Below are positions 61,967 to 64,000 of a DNA stretch of 64,000 nucleotides, piece by piece. The notes beneath the pieces were generated by a model. That model saw nothing but the letters and a program-made list of their open reading frames with translations, did no database searches and was not told the DNA's origin. The translations under genes were made by a program, and so were the position numbers. The stretch covers positions 5,570,752-5,634,751 of the forward strand of contig OX388341.1 in NCBI GenBank assembly GCA_947579665.1. Direction: 5' to 3'. The stretch is from Sympetrum striolatum. Its lineage: Eukaryota; Arthropoda; Insecta; Odonata; Libellulidae. Numbering within the stretch: position 1 is the stretch's first letter; each line of letters opens with the position of its first letter.

Positions 61967-62660
61967 TCAATGACCTGAGGTCAATGACATGAGGTAGATG
62001 ACCCTAGGTCAATGATACGAGGTCAATGACCCGAGTACGATGACCTGAGGTCAATGACCCGAGTTCGATTACCCGAGGTCGATGACCTGAGGTCAATGAC
62101 CAGAGGTCAATGACCAGAGGTCAATGACCTGAGGTCAATGACCCGAGGTCGATGACCTGAGGTCAATGACCCGAGGTCGATGACCCGAGGCCAATGACTA
62201 GAGTTTGATGACAACAAGTCGTTGACCCGAGGTCAACTCCAAGTGGTCAACTCCGGGAAGTCGTCCTCTGAGAATGACCCCGGGATTCGACTCCGGGAGG
62301 TCGACTCCGGGTTGAAAACTCCATTATGTTGACACCGGGAGGTCAACTCCGGGAGGTTTACTCCGTAATGTCGACTCTGGGATTTTGACTCTGGGAGGTT
62401 TAATCCGGGAGGTCGACTGCGGGAGGTCGACTCCGGGAGGTCGACTCCGGGAGGTCGACTCCGGGAGGTCAACTTTGGGAGGTCGACTCCGGGGGGTCGA
62501 CTCCGGGGGGTCGACTCCGGGAGGTCGACTCCGGGAGGTCGACTCTGGGAGGTCGACCCTGGGAGGCCGACTCCGGGAGGTCGACTCCGGGAGTTTGACT
62601 CCGCAATGTCGATTACGGGAGATCAATTCCAAGAGGACTGTTCTTGGAGATCGATCCAAT
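61967..62660 (-). repeat. 14-bp minisatellite block 15 (inverted, directly fused to block 14)
   Basis: A second A array (61967-62195), linker and B array (62290-62610) follow with no monomers in between, repeating block 14 sequence at an offset of about 630. The right end is the normal GGAGATCGATCC joined to a j-type monomer. Confidence 0.92.
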
Positions 62661-64000
62661 GTTGACTAGATTCCTTCAATGTTTAGCAAAATATTGCGAA
62701 AAACCTGTAATTTCATTGATATTTTTCGAGTGTTTGACGTTAGTTTGGTTTATTGCTACGAAAACTTTAAACTTTCTACTGAAATTTGATAGATTTCGTC
62801 AAAATTTCGTAAAAATGAAAACTCAGTGATATCTTTCGAGATTTAGACGTTTTTTGGGTTAATTGCTACAAGAAATCGACCATTTCTTCTAAATTTGGAT
62901 GGATATCGGCAAAACAATTAAGATGAATCGCTACTAACCATTTACGCTCAATAATTGTCAAATATTTGCAAAAAACCTTAAATTTCACCGATATTTTTCG
63001 CACTTTCGACCTTTTTTGGGTTAAAGCTAAGAAAATTTGAAAATTTCCTCAAAATTTGGATAGATCTCGTCAAAAAAATTTAAATGAGAAAAAAGTTTAC
63101 TATTTTTGATCAATATTTAGCAAAATATGGAAAAAACCTGAAAATAAACCAATATTTTCGAGTTTTCGACGTTTTTTGGGTTAACTGATTCGATAAATGG
63201 AATATTTCTAACGAATGTTTATAGGTCTCTTCAAAAGCATTAAGATTATTTCAACGTTGACTAGTTTTGCTCAATTTTGAACTAAATATGAAAAAACTGA
63301 AATTTCACCAATTTTTTTCGAGATTTCGACGTTTTTTGTGTTAACCGCAGAAAAAATTGAATATTTCTTCTTTATTTGGATGGATCTCTTTTAAAAAACT
63401 TTCAAATAAGTCAAAAGTTTAGTAGTTTTGGCAAATATTTAGCATAATATTGCAAAAAACCTGAAATTCCACAGAATGTTTTCGAGTTCTCGATGTTTTT
63501 TCCTTTAATTCCTAAGGCATATTAAATATATCTACTATATATGGATAGATCATGTCAAAACCTTTAAATTTAGTACCAAGTTGACTAGGTATGCTCAAGT
63601 TTTAGAAAATAAGACCAAAAACCATAAATTTTACCAATATTTTTCGATTCTCCACGTTTTTTGAGTTATCTGCTAAAAATAAAAATATATATTTCTGCTG
63701 AATATGGAAAGAACTTTCCAAAACCTTTAAATCGAGTCCCAAGTAGACCAGTTTTCCTTAATATTTAGCAAAATATGGCAAAAAAACCTTTAATTTCGCC
63801 TATATTTTTCGAGTTTTCGACGTTTTTTGGGTTATTTGCTAGGAGAAATTGAATGGATCTAATGAATTAGTATATATCTCTTCAAAGGCATTAAAAGCAT
63901 TCTAATGTTGTCTTCATTACTTAAAATCTTAGCAAAATATTTCCAATTTCCTTAAATTTCACCGATATGTTTCGTGTTTCGACGTTTTTTGCGTTTGCTG
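62661..64000 (+). repeat. About 162-bp AT-rich satellite, continues past the window
   Basis: Types j, a, b, c, d, e, f, g and the start of h, in the standard order. The satellite has not ended at the window edge. No gene is seen. Confidence 0.9.

Overview
Eukaryotic, most likely invertebrate (arthropod-like) heterochromatin. No host protein gene, tRNA or rRNA gene is visible in the 64 kb. The organism is inferred only from the style of the mobile elements: a GC-rich non-LTR retrotransposon with an AAT tail and a Tigger/pogo-type DNA transposon. The species is not recognised.

Layout. (1) 1-3481: the 3' part of a LINE on the + strand, running from the end of its APE-type endonuclease through the reverse transcriptase and a C-terminal CCHC motif, then a G-rich 3' UTR, a GC hairpin and an (AAT)n tail. 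It is broken by one frameshift and two in-frame stops. (2) 3482-5659: a decayed Tigger/pogo transposon on the - strand. Its N-terminal-side terminus ends at 5659, followed by TA. The other terminus is not visible, so the LINE probably landed inside the Tigger element. (3) 5660-64000: one continuous composite satellite. The Tigger element itself sits at a TA inside a satellite monomer, so the order of events is satellite, then Tigger, then LINE.

The satellite has two components. The first is an AT-rich monomer of about 162 bp, always in the same orientation. Its subtypes follow a fixed order of ten (called a to j here). The clearest form is a 1570-bp higher-order repeat made of nine monomers of 160-166 bp plus one shortened to 110 bp. 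The second is a GC-richer block of 14-bp minisatellites, about 0.6-1.3 kb long, lying between monomer types e and j. Each block joins two 14-bp arrays that share an 8-bp core, TCGACCTC, and differ in the other six bases: GGGTCA (array A) or CCGGAG (array B). From 6 to 24.5 kb the blocks read B then A on the + strand. From 27.4 kb to the end every block is inverted (A then B, reverse complemented), although the surrounding monomers keep their orientation and the block keeps its e-j position.

On top of this are layered segmental tandem duplications with spacings of about 4.75, 3.82, 1.57, 4.18, 2.29 and 0.63 kb, plus an older copy about 12.7-13.1 kb away. These are what repeated unequal exchange leaves behind. 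Long open frames inside the 14-bp arrays arise because 14 is not a multiple of 3 and the unit lacks stops; they are not genes. Nothing in the satellite looks protein-coding. Plausible roles are centromeric, pericentromeric or other constitutive heterochromatin. Many A units form an AGGTCA inverted repeat with a 1-bp spacer, the shape of a nuclear-receptor (ecdysone-type) site, which is the most testable hint of function.
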